A stretch of 64,000 nt of DNA from an uncultured Gammaproteobacteria bacterium (lineage in GTDB: Bacteria > Pseudomonadota > Gammaproteobacteria > UBA6429 > Thiohalophilaceae), in NCBI GenBank assembly GCA_913064945.1, contig CAJYAN010000004.1:174001-238000 (forward strand), written 5' to 3'. The notes under the pieces are model-generated. The model was given only the letters and a program-made list of their open reading frames with translations. It had not been told where the DNA came from and ran no database searches. Positions 45,957-54,539 of this stretch are shown here, piece by piece. Position 1 is the first letter of the stretch. Every line of letters begins with the position of its first letter. A program made the position numbers and the translations under genes.

Positions 45957-47183
45957 ATGCCGTTGTTACCAATACAAGCGTTAACCAAGTGCGCCACGCT
46001 GCCATTGCGTGTCGCGATGGTAACGGAGACCTATCCGCCCGAGGTCAATGGGGTCGCTATGACTCTGCAGCGCCTGACAATGGGATTGATCCAGCTTGGT
46101 CACCAGGTAACGCTAATCCGCCCCCGACAACATACCTACGACCGGCCAGGGTGTTGCAAACAGCCGCGGACGGTCCTGGTCAAGGGGGCCACCTTGCCGG
46201 GCTATACCGAAATTCGTCTTGGCCTGACTAGTAAAGCGCGGATGTTACGCCAGTGGCAGGAAGATTGCCCGCAAGTGATTTATATTGCGACCGAGGGCCC
46301 GCTCGGCAGTGCAGCGCTGCGCGCCGCCAGACAACTGAACATCCCGGTGGTGACCGGTTTCCATACCAACTTTCACCAGTATACCCGTCATTACCGACTC
46401 AGCTGGCTGGAGCCGGTGGTCTGGTCGTATCTAAAAAAATTCCACAACCAGACTTACGCCACACTGGTGCCAAATCGCAAACTGGCGGATGCCCTGGAGC
46501 AGGCGGGTATTAACAATACTCGCATTCTTTCCCGCGGTGTAGATTGTCAGATGTATGACACGGCTCGCCGTGATCGACAATTGCGTTCTAACTGGGGTGT
46601 CGATGATGATGGTATTGTCATGCTCTACGTTGGTCGCATGGCGAATGAAAAGAACCTGATGCTGGCGGTGGAAAGTTACAAGAGTCTATGTCAGCAGGGT
46701 AATGTGGTCAGGTTTGTCATGATCGGTGATGGTCCACTCTATGAGAGCCTGTCACGCCAGCATCCGGAGATTATTTATTGCGGCTTCCAGCGTGGCAAGG
46801 ATCTGGCCCGTTATTATGCCTCGGCCGATGTGTTTGTCTTTCCAAGTGAGACTGAGACCTTTGGTAATGTGGTGCTCGAGGCCATGGCCAGTGGTCTGGC
46901 AATTGTGGCCTACAATTATGCCGCCGCGCAGATGCATTTAGAGGATGGGCTAAATGCCCGGCTGGTGACGCCGGGTGACCGCGAGGCGTTTATTACGGCG
47001 GTTTGTGAACTGGTCAAACAGCCGGAGGGTATTCGACGTCTGCGCGCCGGTGTCAGAGCGGTGGCCCTCGGCATTGATTGGTGCCATATCATTGATGAGT
47101 TTGTCAGTCTGTTAGTGGCGGCGGCCGATACCTCGCTGTCGGCGCAATCCCCTGACTTTCACAAAAAGTTCAACCACAGGTAA
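45957..47183 (+). CDS. GT4-family glycosyltransferase, candidate diacylglycerol glycosyltransferase
   Basis: 408 residues from ATG 45957 (421 if the 45918 ATG inside the Pho box were used). V-T-E-T-Y-P-P-E-V-N-G-V-A (N-terminal acceptor loop), Y-V-G-R-M-A-N-E-K-N-L and the E-x7-E box S-E-T-E-T-F-G-N-V-V-L-E-A-M mark GT4 retaining glycosyltransferases. This is the family that includes SqdX/MgtA and the Agt glucosyltransferases that use diacylglycerol under phosphate starvation. The Pho box in front, the PlcP-type gene 59 bases downstream and olsBA behind it support that role; the sugar donor is unknown. Confidence 0.8.
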   Translation: MPLLPIQALTKCATLPLRVAMVTETYPPEVNGVAMTLQRLTMGLIQLGHQVTLIRPRQHTYDRPGCCKQPRTVLVKGATLPGYTEIRLGLTSKARMLRQWQEDCPQVIYIATEGPLGSAALRAARQLNIPVVTGFHTNFHQYTRHYRLSWLEPVVWSYLKKFHNQTYATLVPNRKLADALEQAGINNTRILSRGVDCQMYDTARRDRQLRSNWGVDDDGIVMLYVGRMANEKNLMLAVESYKSLCQQGNVVRFVMIGDGPLYESLSRQHPEIIYCGFQRGKDLARYYASADVFVFPSETETFGNVVLEAMASGLAIVAYNYAAAQMHLEDGLNARLVTPGDREAFITAVCELVKQPEGIRRLRAGVRAVALGIDWCHIIDEFVSLLVAAADTSLSAQSPDFHKKFNHR

Positions 47184-47242
47184 GCCAGTTGTCATATTGG
47201 CGATTAATACTCATGCTAAATAAATAACATGGTTGTGTAGCT

Positions 47243-48058
47243 ATGACACCCATCTATCCCATGTTTGAAAATCGTTATCGCAGTATCTGGTTGTCGGATA
47301 TCCATCTTGGTTATCGCGGTTGCAAGGCGGAATATTTGCTGGACTTCCTCCAGACGGTCGAGTGTGAACGCCTCTATCTGGTCGGGGATATTGTCGATAT
47401 CTGGTCAATGAAAAAGAGTCTTTATTGGCCATCGTCACACAGCGATGTGTTGCGGGCCATTTTTGACAAGGCGCGGGCAGGGACTCAGGTGATTTATGTC
47501 CCGGGCAATCATGACGAAGCGTTACGCGACTATGATGGCATGCTTTTTGGCAACATCAAGGTTCGGAAAAATCACCTGCACACGACGGCTGACGGTCGTC
47601 GCATGTTAATCATGCATGGTGACGAGTTTGATAGTGTTATCCAGTGCAGCCGTTTGGTGTCGCTTATTGGTTGTATCAGCTATGACGTCCTGTTGTATAT
47701 CAATCGTATGCTCAATCATCTGCGTCGTCGCCTGGGTTTTTCCTACTGGTCGCTGGCAAGCTTCCTCAAGTCTCGTGTTGGTAGTGCCATGCAACATGTG
47801 AATAATTTTGAGAAGGCCGCTGTCTATGAAGCGCAACGACATGCCGCGCAAGGTGTCATTTGCGGCCATATCCACCACGCCGAGGCCAGAGAGATCGATG
47901 GCATCCTTTACTGTAATACCGGCGATTGGGTGGAGAATTGTACGGCGTTAGTGGAAAAGCAGGATGGCGGTATTGAGCTGTTACATTGGACGGAACAGAA
48001 AAGCTGCCTTAAAAGCATTACGCCAGACGAGTTTGATATAAACAGGAAGGTCGCGTAA
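47243..48058 (+). CDS. plcP: PlcP-type phospholipase C (metallophosphoesterase)
   Basis: 271 residues. Calcineurin-like metal motifs appear in order: S-D-I-H-L-G, V-G-D-I-V-D, P-G-N-H-D, M-H-G-D and G-H-I-H-H. The family is often labelled LpxH-like (UDP-diacylglucosamine hydrolase). However, R-G-C-K-A-E after motif 1 and Y-C-N-T-G-D-W-V-E-N-C-T-A-L-V-E near the C-terminus match the PlcP branch, which removes phospholipid head groups to give diacylglycerol during phosphate limitation in rhizobia and marine bacteria. Context supports this: GT4 genes on both sides and a Pho box upstream of the run. Confidence 0.78.
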   Translation: MTPIYPMFENRYRSIWLSDIHLGYRGCKAEYLLDFLQTVECERLYLVGDIVDIWSMKKSLYWPSSHSDVLRAIFDKARAGTQVIYVPGNHDEALRDYDGMLFGNIKVRKNHLHTTADGRRMLIMHGDEFDSVIQCSRLVSLIGCISYDVLLYINRMLNHLRRRLGFSYWSLASFLKSRVGSAMQHVNNFEKAAVYEAQRHAAQGVICGHIHHAEAREIDGILYCNTGDWVENCTALVEKQDGGIELLHWTEQKSCLKSITPDEFDINRKVA

Positions 48059-48084
48059 ATGACGAGGCTGTCAGAGGGGGGGCG

Positions 48085-48615
48085 ATGAATGCAAACAAAA
48101 TTATGCAACGTTGTTATGGTGTGGACCTGCGTCTGGTAGAGATTAGCAACCGCTTGTCATTACGCCGAGGCGTACGACCATTATTTGCCAGTATCAGTCG
48201 TCTCGGCGACGGCCTGTTCTGGTACTGCCTGATATTATTCCTGCCATTGATGTTTGGCCGGCAGGCGCTTAGCACCAGTCTGCAGATGACGGTGGCCGGA
48301 TTGCTGGCATTGATGATCTATAAGTGGATTAAGCAACTCACAGAACGTGCGCGTCCCTTTGCCGTGAGTTCGAGTATCTCTCTGGGCACAGCGCCCCTGG
48401 ATAAGTACAGTTTTCCTTCTGGCCATACACTTCACGCGGTGACATTTTGTCTGCTTGCCATACACGCGTATCCAGTGCTGGCCTGGGGACTAATCCCGGT
48501 GACGTTTCTAATCGCACTGTCTCGCGTTGTCCTGGGACTGCATTATCCTACCGATGTTCTGGCCGGTGCCACGATTGGCACTACATTAGCAACTGTCATC
48601 GTTCTGCTCTGGTAA
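48085..48615 (+). CDS. PAP2-family membrane phosphatase
   Basis: 176 residues with the three PAP2 motifs: K-x6-R-P-like in K-W-I-K-Q-L-T-E-R-A-R-P, P-S-G-H in S-F-P-S-G-H-T-L-H, and S-R-V-V-L-G-L-H-Y-P-T-D. Five hydrophobic helices make it an inner-membrane enzyme. PAP2 proteins remove phosphate from phosphatidate, undecaprenyl pyrophosphate or related lipids. Lying 26 bases after plcP and 13 before a glycosyltransferase, it could convert phosphatidate to diacylglycerol for glycolipid synthesis; this is inference. Confidence 0.85.
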   Translation: MNANKIMQRCYGVDLRLVEISNRLSLRRGVRPLFASISRLGDGLFWYCLILFLPLMFGRQALSTSLQMTVAGLLALMIYKWIKQLTERARPFAVSSSISLGTAPLDKYSFPSGHTLHAVTFCLLAIHAYPVLAWGLIPVTFLIALSRVVLGLHYPTDVLAGATIGTTLATVIVLLW

Positions 48616-48628
48616 TGAAGGAAGCTGC

Positions 48629-49837
48629 TTGAATATTTTGATGCTGTCTGATGTGTATTTTCCACGCGTCAATGGCGTGTCCACCTCGATAAAGACATTT
48701 ACCCATTCACTACGCAAAGCCGGCCATCGCGTCATCCTGGCCGTCCCTGAGTATGGTGTCTCAAGGCTTGTCTATTACGATAAGCTTGAAGATATTTACC
48801 GTATCCCGGCGCACCGCGTTATCCTGGATAAGGAAGACCGTTTACTGAATAGTCGTTACTTCGAGGAGCTGTTGCACCTGTTACAGGCCGAGAAGATTGA
48901 TGTTTTGCATATTCACACACCCTTTCGTGCTCACTACTGGGGCGTGCGCCTGGCGCGTGCGCTGGCCTGTCCCTGTGTGGCAACCTACCATACGTTTTTT
49001 GAAGAGTATCTGCATCACTACATCCCGCTGGTGCCACGCCGCTGGTTGCGGGCGGTAGCGCGACGTTTTACTGTTAGTCAATCACGTCAGGTCGATCAAT
49101 TAGTCGTGCCTTCGACGGCAATGCACGCCCTGTTGCAGGAATATGGTGTCAGTGATGCTATGCAGGTAATACCCACGGGTTTAAATTTGGCAGAGGTCTC
49201 GGGTGGCGACGGGCGACGCTTCCGCGAGGCACTCGGCATTGATGCAAACCGCCCGGTGATTGGCCATATTGGCCGACTCGCGCATGAAAAAAATATTGTC
49301 TTCCTGTTACAGGTATTAAATGAGCTCCGAGAAAAAACCCCGGACATCCTGCTACTCGTCGCCGGAGAGGGACCGGCCAAAAAAGATCTGCTTCGACAGG
49401 CAAATCGCATGGGACTGACGAAAAATATTATATTTGTCGGTTATCTATCGCGTGAACAGTCATTATGGGATTGCTACTGTGCCGCCGATGTCTTCGTCTT
49501 TTCATCCCGCACGGAGACACAGGGGCTGGTCCTGCTGGAGGCAATGGCGAGCGGCGTGCCCGTCGTGTCGACAGCCATTCTCGGTACAAAAGATATTTTA
49601 CTGCAGCAACGCGGTGCCCTGATTGCGGCAGACGCGGTTGATGACTTTAGTCAGAAAGTGGCCTTATTACTCTCGAACCCATTGTTACGTGCGACGCTGA
49701 GCCGTGAGGCACAGGCCTATGTGCACGAATGGTCAGACGATGAAATGGCGGCAAGACTGGAGCAATTTTATCGACGTGTCCTGCAGCAAGAGGCACTCCT
49801 GACGGACGAGGCCCTGCTGACAGAGAGCGGCCAATGA
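48629..49837 (+). CDS. Second GT4-family glycosyltransferase
   Basis: 402 residues from TTG 48629, with AAGGAAGC just upstream; the next Met (48641) is further from the site. M-L-S-D-V-Y-F-P-R-V-N-G-V-S-T is the N-terminal acceptor loop, I-G-R-L-A-H-E-K-N the middle signature, and S-R-T-E-T-Q-G-L-V-L-L-E-A-M the E-x7-E box. It is similar in type to the first GT4 gene but clearly not a recent duplicate. The two enzymes may act in sequence to make a di-hexosyl lipid, or use different donors. It is part of the rightward lipid run. Confidence 0.8.
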   Translation: MNILMLSDVYFPRVNGVSTSIKTFTHSLRKAGHRVILAVPEYGVSRLVYYDKLEDIYRIPAHRVILDKEDRLLNSRYFEELLHLLQAEKIDVLHIHTPFRAHYWGVRLARALACPCVATYHTFFEEYLHHYIPLVPRRWLRAVARRFTVSQSRQVDQLVVPSTAMHALLQEYGVSDAMQVIPTGLNLAEVSGGDGRRFREALGIDANRPVIGHIGRLAHEKNIVFLLQVLNELREKTPDILLLVAGEGPAKKDLLRQANRMGLTKNIIFVGYLSREQSLWDCYCAADVFVFSSRTETQGLVLLEAMASGVPVVSTAILGTKDILLQQRGALIAADAVDDFSQKVALLLSNPLLRATLSREAQAYVHEWSDDEMAARLEQFYRRVLQQEALLTDEALLTESGQ

Positions 49838-49950
49838 TGATAGTACGGCATACAGCGGGTGTTCACACAAGCTTCATTTAACTGCAAGAAAACCGACACA
49901 TTCCTCATCTATTTTTACATGAAGACATTACCGCGAATGAGGAAAATGAA

Positions 49951-50715
49951 ATGCCTACTGAAGCCCCGCCGTTTAAAGCGCAACAAAATGAAAACCGATT
50001 TGTTGTGACGCTGGCCACTGCACACGATAATATTGAAGCCTGCCTGCGTCTGCGTTATCAGGTCTTCGCCGAAGAACACGGTGCACAATTGAGCAGTGCG
50101 GCGACCGGCCTGGATAAGGACCTCTTCGATGATTATTGTAAACACCTGATGGTCTATGACAACCAGACGAAACAGGTTGTGGCAACCACTCGTTTGATTT
50201 CAGACGTCGATACCAGATTTACCAATGGTTTTTATTCTGAAACTGAATTTAACCTGGAAAATATTCTGGCTGTGCCTGGTCGATTTATGGAAGTGGGTCG
50301 GACCTGTATTCATCCGGAGTATCGACGCGGTGCGGTGTTGGCCTTGTTGTGGCAGGGCATTGCCCGCATCGTGAGCCTCTGTAAAATTGATTATTTGATT
50401 GGCTGCGCCAGCATCCCACTGACTGGAGGTGATCGCTATATCGCCTCCGTCATGCATCACTTGCGTAGCCATCATTTTATCCCAGCAGATAAGCGCGTGC
50501 AGCCACGGGTAGCACTGCCGCAGGCCGAATCCGTTGACGTCGATGACGTCATCCTGCCGACCCTGTTAAAAGGCTACTTACGCCAGGGGGCGTTGATCTG
50601 TGGTGAACCTTACTGGGATGCGCAGTTTGGTGTGGCCGATGTCTTTGTCCTGCTGGATACGGATAAGATTGCTTCGCGTTACCAGAAGCATTTTATTGAA
50701 CGACTATTGGCCTGA
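49951..50715 (+). CDS. olsB: Ornithine N-acyltransferase OlsB (GNAT-like)
   Basis: 254 residues from ATG 49951, with GAGG upstream. It carries the OlsB/GNAT-like core F-M-E-V-G-R-T-C-I-H-P-E-Y-R-R-G followed by L-L-W-Q-G-I-A and L-I-G-C-A-S-I. In other bacteria OlsB attaches a 3-hydroxyacyl chain from acyl carrier protein to ornithine, forming lyso-ornithine lipid. A PlsC/OlsA-type gene starts 4 bases after its stop, the standard olsBA order. PEP-CTERM/autoinducer-type acyltransferases share the fold, so the pairing is the main support for ornithine lipid. Confidence 0.82.
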   Translation: MPTEAPPFKAQQNENRFVVTLATAHDNIEACLRLRYQVFAEEHGAQLSSAATGLDKDLFDDYCKHLMVYDNQTKQVVATTRLISDVDTRFTNGFYSETEFNLENILAVPGRFMEVGRTCIHPEYRRGAVLALLWQGIARIVSLCKIDYLIGCASIPLTGGDRYIASVMHHLRSHHFIPADKRVQPRVALPQAESVDVDDVILPTLLKGYLRQGALICGEPYWDAQFGVADVFVLLDTDKIASRYQKHFIERLLA

Positions 50716-50719
50716 GATC

Positions 50720-51523
50720 ATGATGCTTTCAAGTCTACGTTGTGCCGTGCGTTGTTGTCGGGTCGCAGCTCACTTCGCCACCGGGGTCTATAAAATTCAG
50801 GCCCTGAAGCGTCGGCACGGTGAACAATGGCATACCAGCAAGATTGGCCGCCGGGCGATTCGACAGTGGATGCAACAGGCCTGTCGCATTATTGGCCTGC
50901 AAATTCAAATTACGGGAAATTTGCCTGAGCAGAACGGCCAGTTATATATCGCTAACCATGTCTCCTGGCTGGATATCATTGCGATTGCCTCGGTGACGGA
51001 TTGTAAATTTCTTGCCAAGGCGAGCATTCGTCACTGGCCGGTTATCGGCTGGTTCACGGCCTCGATGGGTAGCCTGTTTATCCGCCGTCATAACCGTCGC
51101 GCCTTCCACAAAAGTTTGCAGCGAGTGCAGGAGCGCCTACAGCAGGGTGCCAGTATCTGTATTTTTCCAGAAGGTACCACCAGTGATGGTCGACATGTGT
51201 TGCCGTTTCATAGTGGCCTGTTACAGTCTGCGATTGATGCCGAAGTCGCAGTACAACCTCTGGTACTCAAGTATGAAAACGCAGACGGCGAGTATGAAGA
51301 ACACGCACCTTATTATGGTAATCACGTGTTTGTCCTGCATATGCTGAAACTGCTTTGCCGACCGCAAACGCAGCTGAAATTGACCGTTTTACCCGCTATG
51401 CCACAGCAGACCGGGGCCGATCGACAAATGCTGGCCCGTGTACTTGAGCAACGCTTTAGCCGTGAGCTGGTCACACACCTGGAAAAAGTTGATCATCGTG
51501 TCGTGTTAGATCCGAGTTACTAG
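50720..51523 (+). CDS. olsA: Lyso-ornithine lipid O-acyltransferase OlsA (PlsC-like)
   Basis: 267 residues from ATG 50720 (ATG 50723 also possible); a start inside olsB at 50600 is rejected because it would overlap by over 100 bases. The acyltransferase motifs N-H-V-S-W-L-D (H-x4-D) and F-P-E-G-T-T-S-D-G-R are present, with a hydrophobic N-terminal region. OlsA adds the second acyl chain to lyso-ornithine lipid; PlsC phosphatidate synthases share the motifs. Placement directly after olsB favours OlsA. Last gene of the Pho-box-led run. Confidence 0.8.
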   Translation: MMLSSLRCAVRCCRVAAHFATGVYKIQALKRRHGEQWHTSKIGRRAIRQWMQQACRIIGLQIQITGNLPEQNGQLYIANHVSWLDIIAIASVTDCKFLAKASIRHWPVIGWFTASMGSLFIRRHNRRAFHKSLQRVQERLQQGASICIFPEGTTSDGRHVLPFHSGLLQSAIDAEVAVQPLVLKYENADGEYEEHAPYYGNHVFVLHMLKLLCRPQTQLKLTVLPAMPQQTGADRQMLARVLEQRFSRELVTHLEKVDHRVVLDPSY

Positions 51524-51537
51524 GATCGCACTAACGG

Positions 51538-52695
51538 TTACAGCGGCTTCACACAGTAATGCTGGATGGCGTGCCGGAGAAAGGCCACCGTGGGTTGCAG
51601 GCTGCTTTGTTCGATAAATTCATTGGGTTGATGGGCCTGGTCGATACTGCCTGGTCCCAGAATAATGGTCTGCATCCCCAGTTGCTGGAAGTAGGGACCT
51701 TCGGTACAAAAGGCAACGCTCTCGGCAGCATAACCGGTCATGGACTCCGCATACCTGACCAGTCCGGCATCGGCCGGGGTCTCCATGGCTTCAGTGCCTT
51801 TAAACAGGGGCGTCACGCGTGAGTTGAGTTGTCGCTGCGCGGCAATACGGCCGACGCGCTGGCTCAGTTCATGACGTAGTTCCGCCAGTGGCATGCCGGG
51901 CAGGGGACGCAGGTCGATATGTAATTCACAGTCGCCGCAGATTCGGTTTGGGTTATCACCACCGTGAATATGACCAAGGTTGAGGGTGGGATAGGGAATG
52001 ACAAAGGCCTGGCTGTGATATTTTGCCTGAAGTTCATCGCGCCACTGCAGTATCTCCGTGATCACCGCGTGCATGCCTTCAAGGGCATTATTGCCTAATG
52101 CCGGATTACTGGAGTGACCGGACTGACCCTGTAGATGAATGGCCTCCATCATGATGCCCTTGTGGGCGCGGATCGGTCGCATGCCAGTGGGTTCACCGAC
52201 AATGGCGTAACGTGCCTTGGGACGGCCCAACATGACCAGTTCTTCGGCACCGTTCATGCTGCTCTCTTCATCGGCGGTGGCGAGGATAATCAGTGGTTGT
52301 TGCAGGTCACCGGCCTTAAAGTCCCTGGCGGCTTCAATTGCGAGGGCGAGAAAACTTTTCATGTCGGCGGTGCCCAGACCATAAAACCGATGATCGCCCT
52401 CTGTCAGCGTAAAGGGATCAGAGCTCCAGCGGCCTTCGTCATAGGGGACGGTGTCGGTGTGCCCGGCGAGGACCAGACCGCCCGGTCCCGTGCCGAGCGT
52501 GGCAATCAGGTTGGCCTTGTTTGCTTGTGTCTTTAGAGGCAGCACCTCGACGCTAAAACCAAGTGTTTGCAGCCAGTCGGCGAGTAAGTGAATGACCCCC
52601 AGGTTGCTCTGATCAAAAGCGGGAGTGACACTGCTGACAGAGGGCGCGCCAATAATGCCTTGCAGCATTTGAATAAGTGTGGGTGTGGTCTTCAT
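51538..52695 (-). CDS. argE: Acetylornithine deacetylase ArgE
   Basis: 385 residues from ATG 52695 (GTG 52701 is an alternative). An M20 zinc peptidase: L-A-G-H-T-D-T-V-P (metal His-Asp), G-T-A-D-M-K-S-F (bridging Asp), T-A-D-E-E-S-S (catalytic Glu pair) and V-G-E-P-T-G-M. It removes acetyl from N-acetylornithine in the linear arginine pathway, agreeing with a stand-alone ArgA at 44.3 kb. It runs leftwards against the olsA gene, with 14 bases between stops. Confidence 0.93.
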   Translation of the reverse strand: MKTTPTLIQMLQGIIGAPSVSSVTPAFDQSNLGVIHLLADWLQTLGFSVEVLPLKTQANKANLIATLGTGPGGLVLAGHTDTVPYDEGRWSSDPFTLTEGDHRFYGLGTADMKSFLALAIEAARDFKAGDLQQPLIILATADEESSMNGAEELVMLGRPKARYAIVGEPTGMRPIRAHKGIMMEAIHLQGQSGHSSNPALGNNALEGMHAVITEILQWRDELQAKYHSQAFVIPYPTLNLGHIHGGDNPNRICGDCELHIDLRPLPGMPLAELRHELSQRVGRIAAQRQLNSRVTPLFKGTEAMETPADAGLVRYAESMTGYAAESVAFCTEGPYFQQLGMQTIILGPGSIDQAHQPNEFIEQSSLQPTVAFLRHAIQHYCVKPL

Positions 52696-52956
52696 CGGCA
52701 CAAGATAACGCCGGCACAGGACGCTATCAAGTCATAATGAAAAATATAAATGCCGACGAGATTTGAACAGGCACACCGGGTATGCTCAGTCGCACGACTG
52801 GGGAAACCTGTAACGCATCGCGTCGTTATCAGGGCAGCAGGGGCCAGCTAAAATAGATATCTCCACGGCCTTGACGGCGATGTGCACTTTGCGATTCATA
52901 CGGTTATTCATAGCATGGGCGACGAGATATCGACCGGACAGATCCGCCCAGAGACA

Positions 52957-53628
52957 CTAAAACTCCCAACTGTCCTTTTTGCGACGGCGTAGATTGGGTG
53001 CCAGCAGTCCCAGCAGGATGCCCCCCAGGAGGACCCCGGCACCGGCAATGAACCACTCGCGGTCGGTGCGGTCCTTGAGTAACTGGTTTTCCTGCTTGAG
53101 TAAATGTAACTGGTTGCCGAGCGAGATGGTCTGCTCCTTCAGGTCACGGTTTTCCTTGTCCAGCAGGATTGGCTTGGCGGCAACCTGATTGAGTCGCTTG
53201 AGTTCTGTCTCGGCCTGATTCTGTGATTTACTGAGTTCACCGACCTGGCCGCTCAAATGACGATTATCTTTTTGCAGGCTCTCCAGGCGCGAACTGAGCG
53301 CGGTATTTTTTTCCTGAAGTTTCGCCACCTGTGCCTGTGTGGTGGCGAGCTGTTCATGCGCTGTCGGTTCGTTTGACAGATATTGGGTGCGGACCCAGCC
53401 CTCGGTACCATCGGCGGCGCGGACACGGGTGTAACCAGTCTCGGTCTCTTCCAGCACATCTAATCGATCACCGCTGGAGAGGGTCTTGATAATCTGGAAG
53501 CTATTGCCCTGGCCGGTACGCAGGGTGATCACCAGCTGGTCACTCACGTAGGCCGTCTTGGCCAGCACCAGCGCCGGGCTCAAGGTAAAAATCAGGCTGC
53601 AGATGATTGTTAATTGATTGAATCGCAT
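52957..53628 (-). CDS. SH3-domain, coiled-coil membrane-anchored protein (TIGR04211/YgiM-like)
   Basis: 223 residues: signal peptide (~1-23), a bacterial SH3 domain (L-R-T-G-Q-G-N-S-F and G-W-V-R-T-Q-Y-L), a ~100-residue Gln/Leu-rich coiled coil (L-Q-K-D-N-R-H-L-S-G-Q-V), a C-terminal membrane helix (~195-212) and a basic tail R-R-R-K-K. This order defines the SH3-and-anchor family, represented by YgiM in E. coli, whose role is unclear. It lies between argE and phoB but is transcribed away from phoB. Confidence 0.85.
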   Translation of the reverse strand: MRFNQLTIICSLIFTLSPALVLAKTAYVSDQLVITLRTGQGNSFQIIKTLSSGDRLDVLEETETGYTRVRAADGTEGWVRTQYLSNEPTAHEQLATTQAQVAKLQEKNTALSSRLESLQKDNRHLSGQVGELSKSQNQAETELKRLNQVAAKPILLDKENRDLKEQTISLGNQLHLLKQENQLLKDRTDREWFIAGAGVLLGGILLGLLAPNLRRRKKDSWEF

Positions 53629-53759
53629 ATGTTTTTCTCGTTAATTCTGTATGGTCATATATATAGTATATTGGAAATGAATTCTACAGTGATTTACCAT
53701 TAAATCGCTGCGTGTTTTATCACAAAATGTTGTATCGTGCCGTGGCCGCGATACACTCG

Positions 53760-53804
53760 GTGTCATACGACTGTCATATATTTAGTTTGTAATATGACTG
53801 TCAT
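53760..53804 (+). promoter_or_regulatory. Predicted Pho box upstream of phoB
   Basis: GTGTCAT (53760-53766), then 4 bases, then CTGTCAT (53771-53777) give two adjacent Pho-box units in perfect 11-base register. A further CTGTCAT is at 53798-53804 out of register. This points to PhoB autoregulation of phoBR. The phoB ATG follows at 53835. Confidence 0.72.
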
Positions 53805-53834
53805 GAGTCATAAAGTAGTGGAAGACAGTCAGTC

Positions 53835-54533
53835 ATGAGTCAAAATAGTGTAAGTGTACTCCTCGTTGAAGATGAAGAGGCCATTCGTGAAATGGTCAAT
53901 TTTTCACTGACGCGTGCCGGATTTTCGGTGACTGAGGCCGCCGATGCCAGTGTAGCGCAGAGTCTAATCGGTCAACAGCTGCCCGATATTGTGTTGCTCG
54001 ACTGGATGCTGCCGGGAATCAGCGGTATTGACCTGGCGCGTCGCTGGCGGCAGGATGGCCGTACTCAGCATGTACCGATTATTATGTTGACCGCGAGGGG
54101 TGAAGAAGAGGACAAATTGCGTGGTTTTGATATCGGGGTTGATGATTATATCACCAAACCCTTTTCAACCCAGGAACTGATTGCCCGCATGAAGGCCATT
54201 TTGCGTCGACATAGTAAGCCTGACGCCGATACCGTCCTGGTCGCCAGGAGTCTGAAGCTCGATACGGTAGGACATCGCGTCAGCGTGGATGGCGATTCCC
54301 TGACGCTGGGACCAACAGAATATCGCCTTTTACAGTTTTTTATGTCACACCCGGAACGGGTCTTTACCCGTAGTCAGCTACTGGATCAGGTCTGGGGTGA
54401 TGATGTTTATATTGAGGAACGCACGGTAGATGTACATATCAGACGTCTGCGAAAATTACTGGAGCCCTATGCCTGTGCCAAGTTTGTTCAAACAGTGCGT
54501 GGTGCTGGTTATCGTTTTTCACAACAGGTCTAG
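53835..54533 (+). CDS. phoB: Phosphate regulon response regulator PhoB
   Basis: 232 residues: receiver domain with acidic pocket V-E-D-E-E, phospho-Asp in L-L-D-W-M-L-P (near 55) and switch Lys in K-P-F, then an OmpR-type winged helix with F-T-R-S-Q-L-L-D-Q-V-W-G and V-D-V-H-I-R-R-L-R. W-M-L-P-G-I-S-G at the phosphorylation site and the recognition helix strongly match PhoB. phoR follows 6 bases later. It binds Pho boxes such as those found at 45.9, 53.8 and 57.2 kb. Confidence 0.95.
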   Translation: MSQNSVSVLLVEDEEAIREMVNFSLTRAGFSVTEAADASVAQSLIGQQLPDIVLLDWMLPGISGIDLARRWRQDGRTQHVPIIMLTARGEEEDKLRGFDIGVDDYITKPFSTQELIARMKAILRRHSKPDADTVLVARSLKLDTVGHRVSVDGDSLTLGPTEYRLLQFFMSHPERVFTRSQLLDQVWGDDVYIEERTVDVHIRRLRKLLEPYACAKFVQTVRGAGYRFSQQV

Positions 54534-54539
54534 TCTCCC

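Noticed and set aside
47189-47195. TTGTCAT before plcP as a second Pho box
   Set aside because: Only one unit matches, and the following 11-base steps (GCGATTA, TCATGCT) do not; the gene is better explained as part of the run starting at 45.9 kb.
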